DNA of 64,000 bases from Planctomycetes bacterium MalM25 (GTDB lineage: Bacteria > Planctomycetota > Planctomycetia > Pirellulales > Lacipirellulaceae): contig CP036424.1 of the NCBI GenBank assembly GCA_007745835.1, forward strand, positions 1,635,001 through 1,699,000. Direction: 5' to 3'. Below are positions 46,228 to 54,189 of the stretch, piece by piece. The translations under genes and the position numbers were made by a program. Positions within the stretch are counted from its first letter, which is position 1, and each line of letters starts with the position of its first letter. The notes beneath the pieces are model-generated. The model had not been told where the DNA came from and did no database searches. It worked only from the letters and a program-made list of their open reading frames with translations.

Positions 46228-48222
46228 TTACCGAGAGACGCCGCTCGTTAGTTGGACGGCCGGTCCCGCTGGCGTCGTTGGCCAGATGGTCCGCGTCGGC
46301 CTTGGCTGGGCGGCCATCCGTCGTGGCTCCAGTTCGGTCAAGTGCTCGAGCAGCACGCGGCGGACCTCGGCGATGCTCTGCGGGTGTCGGTGCAGCGTGA
46401 CGTGGTCCTCGGGCACCACGATCTGCGAGGCGAGCTGCGGCAGGTCGTCGAGCCGGGCGCTGTCGACCGACACGACGCCGTCGCCCCGGTTGGAGAACCA
46501 GCTGGTCAGCCCGTTGCGCGGCTGGTCTCCCACCACGTTGTGATAATGCACCCAGGGCCCGGGCTGCGCGGCGAGCAGGGCGGACAGCATCGGCGAGCTC
46601 GGGTTGAGCGAGTCGATGCTCGTCATGACCCGCGTTGCCACGTTGGGCCGGAAGAAGCCCGGGTTGCGGCGGAACAGGTCCTGGCGCGCGGCGAGCGTCT
46701 GCATCGGGAACGCGATCAGCTTCGCCCCGAGCCACTGCGTGAAGCCGTTGGCGAACCGACTGCCGCGGTGTGGCGTGCCGATCGTGACGACCCTTTGCAC
46801 CGAAGCGTTCGGTTGGAAGTAGAAGAGATTGCCCAGGTGCTGACGCGTCTCCTCGTCGGCTTGCAGCTCTTGGAACTGGTGCTCCGAAACGATCCGCCAG
46901 AAATCGTGGCTGCTATCGACCGTTTGCAGCCGCGAGAGCAGGCCGCCCATGCTGTGGCCGACCAGCACGGTCTGGTCGAGTGCCCGCAGACGGCGTTGCG
47001 GGTCGAAATCACGACGCAGCGTGGCCAGGTCGGTCCGCATCTGCGCGGCGCTGACCCAGAACGGGTTGCCCGTCGGATAGAGGTAGAACCAGAACTGGTA
47101 GCGGCTGCGGATCTGCGGGTCGCTCCGCAGGTCGTTGAACATCTCCATCCACGTGGCGGGGCTCGACCAGAGGCCGTGCACCATGACCACGGGGATGCGG
47201 TTCGGGTCGAACGGCTCGAGCAGGTAGAGCCCCTCGAGCTTCTTCACGCTGCCCGGCTTGAGCAGGCCGAGTGTCGAGACGTCCTCCTCGTGCAACTCAG
47301 GCTGATCGAGGTAGTACGCCAACGGCGTGGAGAGGTCGGTCTCGAGCGGCGCCCGCCGGCCGGCGAGCTCGAAGGTCTCGTGGTCGGTCGGGTCGTGAAG
47401 CTCCAGCACCAGCCGCATGCCGCCCTGGGGCGCCTCGGCAGTGGGGGGCGTGCTCTCCGCGCGGGCGACCGCGGTCAGCGGGTAGCAGAGCTTCTCGGGG
47501 TAGTACTTGTCGGCCGTGTGGTCGCGGTCCGGGTGGTACCGCACGCCGATGAGCGGCACGCCCACCCCGCTAGTGTGGTAGTGGTTCCGCAGGCCCATCA
47601 CCTGGAAATCGCTGGCGAACTCGAAGCCCTGGAAGTCGGCCTCGGTCCAACGCTGGCTGTGCAGTTCGATCGCGATCGAGCAAGCGCTGTGCGTCAGCGG
47701 CAGGGCGACCCGCGCGCCGGGGCGGACCTGGTCCTTCTCGCGGAGCAGACGCATCAACGCAACGAGCGATCGGTTGTAGCGCTGCGTGGCGCCGGGGACG
47801 CGTTGGCGGGGATCGGTCGACAGGGCGCGGTAGCCGTGCACCAGCGACTCGGCGTAGAAGCCGATGGCCGCTTCGGGCTCTTTCTCGGCGAGCTCCTCCG
47901 CTTCCCAAGCGGCCAGTTCGCTGAGGGCGAACTCGAGTTCGGGCGTTAGTTGCCCGTGGGCTTCCTGCTCGAGCAGGGCGAGCAGCTTGGCGCGCTCGTC
48001 CTCGTCGGTCGGGTCGAGCCCGCGGGGCTCGGCGATGGCGAGGGTCGGCGCCGAGAGAGTCTCGGGCTCATTGCTGCTCAGCAGAAACGACGCGGCGAGG
48101 GCGTGGTCGGGCGGGCGGCGCTCGATCCACTTCTCGTGGGTCGCGCAGCCGCCAAGCAGCAACAACGACGCCAGGAACAGCGTCAGGTGTCCGGCCGAGT
48201 TGGATCGCTCGGGGCGGGTCAA
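46228..48222 (-). CDS. Lipoprotein with alpha/beta-hydrolase domain
   Basis: 664 residues. Lipobox LLLLGGC near residue 25 followed by a long N-terminal helical part. The hydrolase core (about 340-600) has VVMVHGLWSSPATWMEMFNDL (oxyanion HG) and LVGHSMGGLLSRL with the nucleophile Ser, then IGTPHRGSRF, and a late DHVTLHRHPQS with the probable catalytic His. Likely an envelope lipase or esterase. It lies downstream of csrA2 on the same strand (140-base gap). Confidence 0.8.
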   Translation of the reverse strand: MTRPERSNSAGHLTLFLASLLLLGGCATHEKWIERRPPDHALAASFLLSSNEPETLSAPTLAIAEPRGLDPTDEDERAKLLALLEQEAHGQLTPELEFALSELAAWEAEELAEKEPEAAIGFYAESLVHGYRALSTDPRQRVPGATQRYNRSLVALMRLLREKDQVRPGARVALPLTHSACSIAIELHSQRWTEADFQGFEFASDFQVMGLRNHYHTSGVGVPLIGVRYHPDRDHTADKYYPEKLCYPLTAVARAESTPPTAEAPQGGMRLVLELHDPTDHETFELAGRRAPLETDLSTPLAYYLDQPELHEEDVSTLGLLKPGSVKKLEGLYLLEPFDPNRIPVVMVHGLWSSPATWMEMFNDLRSDPQIRSRYQFWFYLYPTGNPFWVSAAQMRTDLATLRRDFDPQRRLRALDQTVLVGHSMGGLLSRLQTVDSSHDFWRIVSEHQFQELQADEETRQHLGNLFYFQPNASVQRVVTIGTPHRGSRFANGFTQWLGAKLIAFPMQTLAARQDLFRRNPGFFRPNVATRVMTSIDSLNPSSPMLSALLAAQPGPWVHYHNVVGDQPRNGLTSWFSNRGDGVVSVDSARLDDLPQLASQIVVPEDHVTLHRHPQSIAEVRRVLLEHLTELEPRRMAAQPRPTRTIWPTTPAGPAVQLTSGVSR

Positions 48223-48362
48223 CGTGGGCCGACGCCTCCGCGTGCTAGCGACGTCGCCTTCTCGCTCACGGTGAGCGGGTGTTAAAGAGGCAATGCCAGA
48301 CGCGGAACGCTACGGACCGAATCGTTCAGGGTCAATGCGAGTGTTCCTCTGCGAGAGCGGTT

Positions 48363-48596
48363 TCAGGCGGAAGCCGCGGTCGTCGAGCACTGGTCGTCGA
48401 CGACAAACGAAATCGTCTGCGGGGCCGGCGTTTCGAACTCCTGGGCGGCTTCTTTGAGCTCGCCACGTAGAATCCGCACGTCACGCGGCGCTTGGACCGC
48501 CAGGGCGACCCGATTGCCGGCGAGGCGACGCACCTCGATGGTGATCTCGTCGCCGATGTGAATCTGCTCTCCCGCTTTACGGCTGAGTACTAGCAT
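48363..48596 (-). CDS. csrA: Carbon storage regulator, second copy
   Basis: 77 residues. Core MLVLSRKAGEQIHIGDEITIEVRR and VQAPRDVRILRGELKEA is typical CsrA, with a shorter extension than the first copy. SD GGAGAG is 8 bases before ATG, itself a GGA that CsrA could cover. Identity with copy one is limited to the core, so these are diverged paralogues, not a recent duplication. A sigma-54-type promoter lies upstream. Confidence 0.93.
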   Translation of the reverse strand: MLVLSRKAGEQIHIGDEITIEVRRLAGNRVALAVQAPRDVRILRGELKEAAQEFETPAPQTISFVVDDQCSTTAASA

Positions 48597-48999
48597 CTTT
48601 TGCTCTCCAGGCTCTGCGAGGACGGCTCCGCCGCCGCAAGAAACGAATAAGGGATAAGGACGTCTGTCAAAAAGGAAATGCACGTGGCGTGCCAGAAAGC
48701 TTGCCCAGAGCCTTCCCGATACCAGCTAGCGATGACGACTGCGTAAAAATGGGAGATCCGCCTCAAGATTCACCTCGTATTCCGCCGACTAAGGCCGCAG
48801 CCTGATCGGGGTGTGCGGGCCAGGACGCTTAGAGAGTCTCGAAATGAGACCGCTCAATCTGAGAATGAGAATGACGCTGACCGATCTGGGCGATTGCTAG
48901 CGGCCCTGTCGGGGTGTGTGGTCAGCCCACCTTGCCGCCCCAGCGCCCACCTGTTCCGCTGCTGTCGAAGCCTTGCAACACCTGTTGAGAAGACGAAAC
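48597..48999. other. csrA2 / M24 peptidase divergent region
   Basis: 403 bp. Holds the csrA2 leader with its sigma-54 match (listed separately). The rest, before the M24 start, shows no clear promoter, terminator or small gene. Confidence 0.5.
48679..48694 (-). promoter_or_regulatory. Sigma-54-type promoter for csrA2
   Basis: On the minus strand the bases read TGGCACGCCACGTGCA: a full -24 TGGCACG, the invariant 10-base GG-GC spacing, and GTGCA at -12. The predicted start is near 48668, giving a leader of about 72 bases. It has the same TGGCACG-N4-GTGC form as the csrA1 promoter. Confidence 0.65.
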
Positions 49000-50094
49000 G
49001 TGATCAACTCCCAAGCCATCCGCTCTCGCCAGCAACGTTTGGCGGAACAGCTGCAAGCCCGTAAATGCGGCTTGGCTTTCCTGCTCAGGCCCGAATCGGT
49101 CCAGTGGCTCACCGGGGCGTACGTCGGCCCGCTCTTTCACCCGGTGGCGGCGATCGACGATGAGGGGCAGGTCACGCTGGTCCTGCCCAGCCGGAAGGTC
49201 GAATCGGACGCGGTCGCCGACAAGGTGCTGCCGTACGAAGAGAAACGCCTCTCCACGATGCGTGACGCCAGCGAGCAGCGGCTCGACGCCGTGATCGCTT
49301 TGCTCGATTCCCTCACCAAAGTCCCCAGCCGGGCCGCCTGCGAGTTCTCACTGGCCCCTCAGACGCTCATGAGCGCGCTGACGGGCGACTGGCTCGACCT
49401 CGACTCGCTGATGTTCCGCCTCCGCCGCCGCAAGGACGCCGACGAGCTCGAAACACTGGCTCGTGCAAACACCGCCAACGAAGCGATGTACGCCCGTGCC
49501 CGCGAGGCGATCGAGCCGGGCGTGAATGAGCTCGATCTCTACAACCTGCTGCACAGCATCGCCGTGAAGGCGCTCGGCGAGCCGCTCACCTACTTCGGCC
49601 AGGACTTCCGCGCCAACGCTCGGGGAGGCGCCCCCCGCGACCGACGCGCCGAGGCGGGGGAACTGTGGATCCTCGATCTGGGCGTCGGCTTCCGCGGCTA
49701 CTACAGCGACAACGCCCGCACCATCGCGGTTAGCGAACCGACTGACGCGCAGCTAGCGGCGCACGAGCGGATCGCGGCGGTCTTCCCGATGATCGAGTCA
49801 ACCGTCCGCCCGGGGGTGAAGTGCAAGGACCTCTTCGAGCGGGCGAAAGAGATGCTAGCGGGCGACGAGCCGTGGGTCTTCAACCACCACCTGGGCCACG
49901 GCGTCGGCCTCGCGCCGCACGAGGCTCCCCGGCTCAACCCGAACTGGGACGACACGTTCGAGGTCGGCGACTTCTTCGCCGCCGAACCGGGCCTCTACCA
50001 CGACGACCTCCGCCACGGCATCCGCCTGGAGCAGAACTACGTGGTGACCGAAGGGGGCGTCCGGCTGGTGACCGACTGGCCGCTCGGCTTGTAG
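49000..50094 (+). CDS. M24-family metallopeptidase (Xaa-Pro aminopeptidase type)
   Basis: 364 residues from GTG 49000, with GAGA upstream. Pita-bread fold: the N-terminal creatinase-like domain is followed by the metal site residues in LDLGVGFRGYYSDNARTI (two Asp), HHLGHGVGLAPHEAP (His), FAAEPGLY (Glu) and GIRLEQNY (Glu). These dimetal enzymes cut N-terminal residues before proline; prolidase is an alternative. No signal peptide, so cytosolic. Confidence 0.9.
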   Translation: MINSQAIRSRQQRLAEQLQARKCGLAFLLRPESVQWLTGAYVGPLFHPVAAIDDEGQVTLVLPSRKVESDAVADKVLPYEEKRLSTMRDASEQRLDAVIALLDSLTKVPSRAACEFSLAPQTLMSALTGDWLDLDSLMFRLRRRKDADELETLARANTANEAMYARAREAIEPGVNELDLYNLLHSIAVKALGEPLTYFGQDFRANARGGAPRDRRAEAGELWILDLGVGFRGYYSDNARTIAVSEPTDAQLAAHERIAAVFPMIESTVRPGVKCKDLFERAKEMLAGDEPWVFNHHLGHGVGLAPHEAPRLNPNWDDTFEVGDFFAAEPGLYHDDLRHGIRLEQNYVVTEGGVRLVTDWPLGL

Positions 50095-50193
50095 GCGTCG
50101 CATTCGCCTTCCGGCATTCGCGCCGACGCCTTAGACTCCCCCGGCACGCCGACGCCAAGTGCGGCGGCTCCGAAGGGACGCGGAGATCAAGCC

Positions 50194-50988
50194 ATGGACG
50201 GCTTTGTTGATATCCACTGCCACCTGCTGCCCGGCATCGACGACGGCGCCGCGGACCTCGACGCCTCGCTGGCGATGGCCCGCATGTCGGTCGAGCAGGG
50301 CGTCGACACGATCACCGTCACGCCCCACCAGCTCGGCGCGTTCGCCGCCAACCGGGGCGACGACATCCGCGCCCGCGTCTCGGCGTTGCAGCAGGAGCTG
50401 AAGCTGCACGACATCCCGCTGACGATCCTGCCGGGCGCCGACGTGCGGATCGAAGACCACATGCTCGCCGGGCTCCTGTCGGGTGATGTCGTCACGCTGG
50501 GCGACCACGGCAAGCACGTGCTGCTCGAGCTGCCGCACGAGTTGTATTTCCCGCTCGAACCGGTGCTCGACGACCTGCGCCGCTACGGGATGGTCGGCGT
50601 GCTTTCGCACCCCGAACGCAACGCCGGCCTGCTCGCCCGCCAGGACCTGATCGCTCCTTTGGTTGATTACGGTTGCCTGATGCAGGTGACCTCGGGCAGC
50701 CTGGTCGGCGGCTTTGGGCCGGCGAGTCAAGAGATGGCCGAGCGGATGGCCCGCGAGGGCTTGATCCACTTCCTCTCGACCGATGGCCACAGTCCGAAGC
50801 GGCGTCGTCCCCGCCTGAACGATGGCTACACGGCGGCGACCAAGCTGGTCGGCGAAGAGGCCGCCAAGCTGTGGTGCGCGCACAACCCGCGCGCCGTCGC
50901 CGAAGGACGCCAGGTGAAGCCGGGTCCGACCCCGGTCGAGCGCCCCCGCCGCGGCTGGTCCCTCTTCTCGTCGCGGAGAGCCGCTTGA
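50194..50988 (+). CDS. PHP-domain tyrosine phosphatase (CpsB/YwqE type)
   Basis: 264 residues. PHP metal site: VDIHCHLLPGIDDGA (first His pair), TVTPHQ, then LSHPERN, and STDGHSPKRR. CpsB/YwqE phosphatases remove phosphate from the tyrosine kinases that drive capsule and exopolysaccharide export. No BY-kinase is in the window, and the exopolysaccharide locus is 7 kb away, so a link is inferred only. The next gene's ATG overlaps its stop. Confidence 0.85.
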   Translation: MDGFVDIHCHLLPGIDDGAADLDASLAMARMSVEQGVDTITVTPHQLGAFAANRGDDIRARVSALQQELKLHDIPLTILPGADVRIEDHMLAGLLSGDVVTLGDHGKHVLLELPHELYFPLEPVLDDLRRYGMVGVLSHPERNAGLLARQDLIAPLVDYGCLMQVTSGSLVGGFGPASQEMAERMAREGLIHFLSTDGHSPKRRRPRLNDGYTAATKLVGEEAAKLWCAHNPRAVAEGRQVKPGPTPVERPRRGWSLFSSRRAA

Positions 50989-51842
50989 TGCCGCGCGTCG
51001 AGCGAACCCATCTTCTGACCCGCCGCCGGGCGTTGGCGGCGGGGCTGGCCGGCGGAGCCGCCTTGTGGGCGGGCCCGGTGCGAGCCGCCGCCGAGCCGCG
51101 TTGGGTCGATCAACGCCAGATCGGCCCCTTCGTCTGCCGCGCCGCGTTCCCGCTGGACGATCGCCTCCTCGCCGAGGCGGACCTGGTCCGCCTCGAGCAG
51201 GAACTCCGCCGCGTTCTGGCGCTCAAGCCGTGCCAGTCATCGATCGAGCTGTTGTTGCTCCGCGACGCGCGACAGCACAAGCAGGTGATCGCGTCGCGAC
51301 ACCCATCGACCCCTTACCGGCGGGCGCTGTTCTACAAACAGGGCGACCGCTCGGTGATTTTCGCTTACCGCCACTCGGAGCTGGCGATCGATTTGCGGCA
51401 CGAGGGGACGCACGCCCTGCTGCACGCCGACCTGCCGATGGTGCCGCTGTGGCTCGACGAAGGCCTCGCCGAGTACTTCGAGCCCAGAGCGAGCGAACGC
51501 CCCTTTGGTCCCGACCACCTCAACGGCGTGCTGAAGGACATCCGCCGAGGCGGCGTGCGTTCGTTGCGTTCGTTGGAGTCGAAGCACGAGCTCGCCGAGA
51601 TGACCGGCGAAGACTACCGCTACGCCTGGGCCTGGACGCACTTCTTGCTGCACGGCCCCTCGGCCGCTTCGATGCAGTTGTGGGCGATGCTAGCGGCGTT
51701 GCGTCGGTACGAGCCTCCGGCCCCTATGTCCGAGAGGCTGGCGGCGGTCGTCGGCCCGCCCGAGAGGGCGCTGGTGAAGCACTTCCACTCGTGGGTGGGG
51801 GTGGTTCGCGCCGCACGGAAGAATGCTATCGCTCGCGGCTGA
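50988..51842 (+). CDS. Tat-exported gluzincin-like peptidase
   Basis: 284 residues. The N-terminus has a twin-arginine-like signal (TRRRALAAGLAGGAALWAGPVRAAA). HEGTH (about residue 138) with WLDEGLAEYFE about 18 residues later forms the gluzincin zinc site, and the C-terminus has RYAWAWTHFLLHG. Related in layout to the Sec-exported protein at 26509 but diverged. Its ATG overlaps the PHP gene's stop (TGATG). Confidence 0.72.
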   Translation: MPRVERTHLLTRRRALAAGLAGGAALWAGPVRAAAEPRWVDQRQIGPFVCRAAFPLDDRLLAEADLVRLEQELRRVLALKPCQSSIELLLLRDARQHKQVIASRHPSTPYRRALFYKQGDRSVIFAYRHSELAIDLRHEGTHALLHADLPMVPLWLDEGLAEYFEPRASERPFGPDHLNGVLKDIRRGGVRSLRSLESKHELAEMTGEDYRYAWAWTHFLLHGPSAASMQLWAMLAALRRYEPPAPMSERLAAVVGPPERALVKHFHSWVGVVRAARKNAIARG

Positions 51843-52035
51843 CTTTTCCGGTAAGGCAAGTCAGAGAAAAGCTGGATCGTCGGGGCTTGCCCCGCCGATG
51901 AACGGAAATGCGATTCTACGTGTGACGCGCCCAGGGTTCGATTGCGGGGGCCGGGGCGCCTGACTCAATAGCTTGTGCGGCGTCTTGCCGGCGCCCGCGG
52001 GACAACGACGTTCACTAAGGAGAGAGGACGAGATC

Positions 52036-52569
52036 ATGAAGATCCTTGTTGCCCAGCGTTTGGCGGCTGCCGTGGCGTGCGTCGGCATGCTCGCTCAGCC
52101 CGCTCTGGCCACGTCGCCCGCCGTGGCGACTTCGGCCGTCGCCGATGTGGCCCTCGCCGAGGGCGGTTTGTTTAGTGGCAAGGTCGTGAACGCCCAGGGC
52201 GCTCCGATCGCCAAGAGCGCGGTTTCGCTGCGTCAGGCCGGTGAAGAAGTCGCCGTCGCCAAGACCAACGAAGAGGGCGTGTTCGCCGTTCAAGGCCTCC
52301 GTGGCGGCCTCTACCAGGTCGTCTCGGAAGGGGGCGCCGTCTCGTACCGCCTGTGGGCGCCGAACACGGCTCCCCCCGCGGCCAACCAGTCGGCCCTCAT
52401 CGTCACGGGCGATGCGGTCCTGGCCGGTCAGTACGGCCACCAGGGTGGTCACGGTCACGGCGTCATGAGCTGGGTCCGCGAGCACCCGCTGCTCGTCGCC
52501 GCCGGTATCGCCACGGCCATCGCCGTGCCGCTCGCCGTCGCCGATGACGACGACGACCCCGCTAGCTGA
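52036..52569 (+). CDS. Small secreted protein, tandem paralogue A
   Basis: 177 residues from ATG 52036 with a clear purine-rich SD (AAGGAG and GAGAGGA, 52017-52028). Signal peptide, then a carboxypeptidase-regulatory-like beta domain (GLFSGKVVNAQGAPIAKSAVSLRQ...TNEEGVFAVQGLRGG), a Gly/His-rich GHQGGHGHG stretch, one hydrophobic helix (LLVAAGIATAIAVPLAV) and the tail ADDDDDPAS. Paralogue B follows within 150 bases. Role unknown. Confidence 0.8.
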   Translation: MKILVAQRLAAAVACVGMLAQPALATSPAVATSAVADVALAEGGLFSGKVVNAQGAPIAKSAVSLRQAGEEVAVAKTNEEGVFAVQGLRGGLYQVVSEGGAVSYRLWAPNTAPPAANQSALIVTGDAVLAGQYGHQGGHGHGVMSWVREHPLLVAAGIATAIAVPLAVADDDDDPAS

Positions 52570-52601
52570 TCGCTGCGGCGGACAATCGAGAACAACGAGC
52601 G

Positions 52602-52641
52602 CCCCGCTCGCCGGACCTCCGGCGGGCGGGGTTTGCTATTT
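52602..52641 (+). terminator. Terminator between the tandem secreted paralogues
   Basis: A 13-bp stem (52602-52614 with 52619-52631, one G-T pair) closes an ACCT loop and is followed by TTTGCTATTT. It would end paralogue A, so B probably has its own promoter. Confidence 0.75.
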
Positions 52642-52718
52642 GGCATTGGGGCCCGGTCCGCTAACGTCCGCGCGAACCGACCACACCTCCCCGCCAGCCT
52701 GCAGTTTGGGTGATTCCC

Positions 52719-53255
52719 ATGGGCGTTCGCCGATCGTTGTTCCGTGCCTTGCTTGTCTTCTCCGTCGCGTTGGCGCCGTGCGCCGCCCGGGCGGAGAGCG
52801 CAACGGCCGCCAGGCCGCTGGCGGTCGATGTTGTGTTGCAGCCCGAGGGTTTGCTCGTGGGACAGGTCGTCTCGGCTAGCGGCGCGCCGCTCAGCAAGTC
52901 GGAGGTGAAGCTCCGCCTGAAGGACGGCCGCGAGGCGGTCGCCAAGACCAACGAAGAGGGCGGTTTCGCCTTCCGCGGCGTGCGGGGCGTGGTGACGCTC
53001 CACAGCGACAAGACGGCCGCCGTCGTCCGCACCTGGGCGCCCGGCACGGCGCCCCCCAACGCCACGCCCGCCCTGCTGATGGTTGAGGGGGACCAGGTCG
53101 CCCGCGGTCAGCACTACGCCGGCGCCGGCACCCAGGCGGTGGTCGATCGCAGCAAGCGGCTGATGGCCAACCCGCTCTTCGTGGCGGGCGTGATCGCCAC
53201 GGCGGTCGCCATCCCGGTCGCCATCGCCAACGACGACGACGATCCGGCGAGCTGA
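52719..53255 (+). CDS. Small secreted protein, tandem paralogue B
   Basis: 178 residues from ATG 52719 (GTG 52710 is an alternative). Same plan as A: signal peptide, GLLVGQVVSASGAPLSKSEV beta domain, TNEEGGFAFRGVRG, helix (LFVAGVIATAVAIPVAI) and tail ANDDDDPAS. Identity to A is strongest in the beta domain and the tail. No SD. The shared tail suggests a common anchoring or processing signal. Confidence 0.8.
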   Translation: MGVRRSLFRALLVFSVALAPCAARAESATAARPLAVDVVLQPEGLLVGQVVSASGAPLSKSEVKLRLKDGREAVAKTNEEGGFAFRGVRGVVTLHSDKTAAVVRTWAPGTAPPNATPALLMVEGDQVARGQHYAGAGTQAVVDRSKRLMANPLFVAGVIATAVAIPVAIANDDDDPAS

Positions 53256-53428
53256 TCCCCGCCGCGACGCGTGCGAAGCGCTCAGCCGGCAGGCTTTGCC
53301 AAGCCGTCCCCTCTCGGGCGCCGTGCCGCTCGAATTCGACTGGGCTGCCCGATAGGGCGTGGCCGATGCCAGTTGGGGTGGTCGCAGGGAAGCGGCCCGA
53401 GTGAGGCATCGCACGCACGGATAGCGCC

Positions 53429-53986
53429 ATGGCGGTAGGCGGGCTCTTTAAATACGCGCGTCGGGCGCTGTTCTCCAAACCCACGCCCGAACGCCAGCTC
53501 CTCAAGGCGCTCAAGCAGCAGCCGATCCGCCGCGTGGTCGAGCTGGGAGTCGATTCGGAAGAGGCGACCGTCACGCTCCTTCAGGCCCTGGCGAAGCAGG
53601 CCGGCGGCGAACCGATCGAGTACACGGCGATCGATCCTTTCGAGGTCCGTCCCGCCGATCAGGAGGCCTTGCCTCTGGCGGGCTACTACCGCCAGTTGGT
53701 GGCGACCGGAGCCCGCGTGCGGCTCAAGCCGGGCGAGGTCGCCCCGGGCGTCGCGGCTCACGCCAACTCGTTGGCGGACACCGACTTGCTGCTCCTCTCC
53801 CGCCGCACGACCGACGCCGACCTGGGCCCATCGTGGTTCTACGTGCCGCGGATGTGCCACCCGGGGACGCTGGTCTTCCGCCGCCACGAGGGCGAGACCG
53901 CCGAGCAACCGGGCGAGTGGCGACCCATCACGCTGGAAGAGGTCTCCTCTCAGGCCGGGGCTGTCGTCCGCTCACGAGCCGCCTAG
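53429..53986 (+). CDS. Hypothetical protein, Rossmann methyltransferase-like
   Basis: 185 residues. IRRVVELGVDSEEATVTLLQAL and EYTAIDPFEVRP resemble motif I and strand 2 of SAM methyltransferases, but the Gly-rich loop is poor (LGVDSE). An N-terminal basic segment (RRALFSKPTPERQL) precedes it. Probably a non-methylating or very divergent member. Known to me only as a conserved planctomycete hypothetical. Confidence 0.5.
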   Translation: MAVGGLFKYARRALFSKPTPERQLLKALKQQPIRRVVELGVDSEEATVTLLQALAKQAGGEPIEYTAIDPFEVRPADQEALPLAGYYRQLVATGARVRLKPGEVAPGVAAHANSLADTDLLLLSRRTTDADLGPSWFYVPRMCHPGTLVFRRHEGETAEQPGEWRPITLEEVSSQAGAVVRSRAA

Positions 53987-54189
53987 CGTGAGCTCTCTCA
54001 CGCTGGGGCCACTTTACGGTCCTCCACCGCGACGCTGCCCATCCGGCGGTGAACCGACTACGATCAGGGTACGTCCTTACGTACACGCACCACCCGCCCG
54101 GAGCGATCCGCGGGGGTCACGCCGTCGAGCCGGTCGCAGCGATCCGGGCGAACGGCCGGTTGGGACGCAGCCAGCAAGGAGTCGCGGAC

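Noticed and set aside
46252-47949. 565-codon plus-strand frame opposite the lipase-like gene
   Set aside because: Shadow; catalytic motifs are all on the minus strand.
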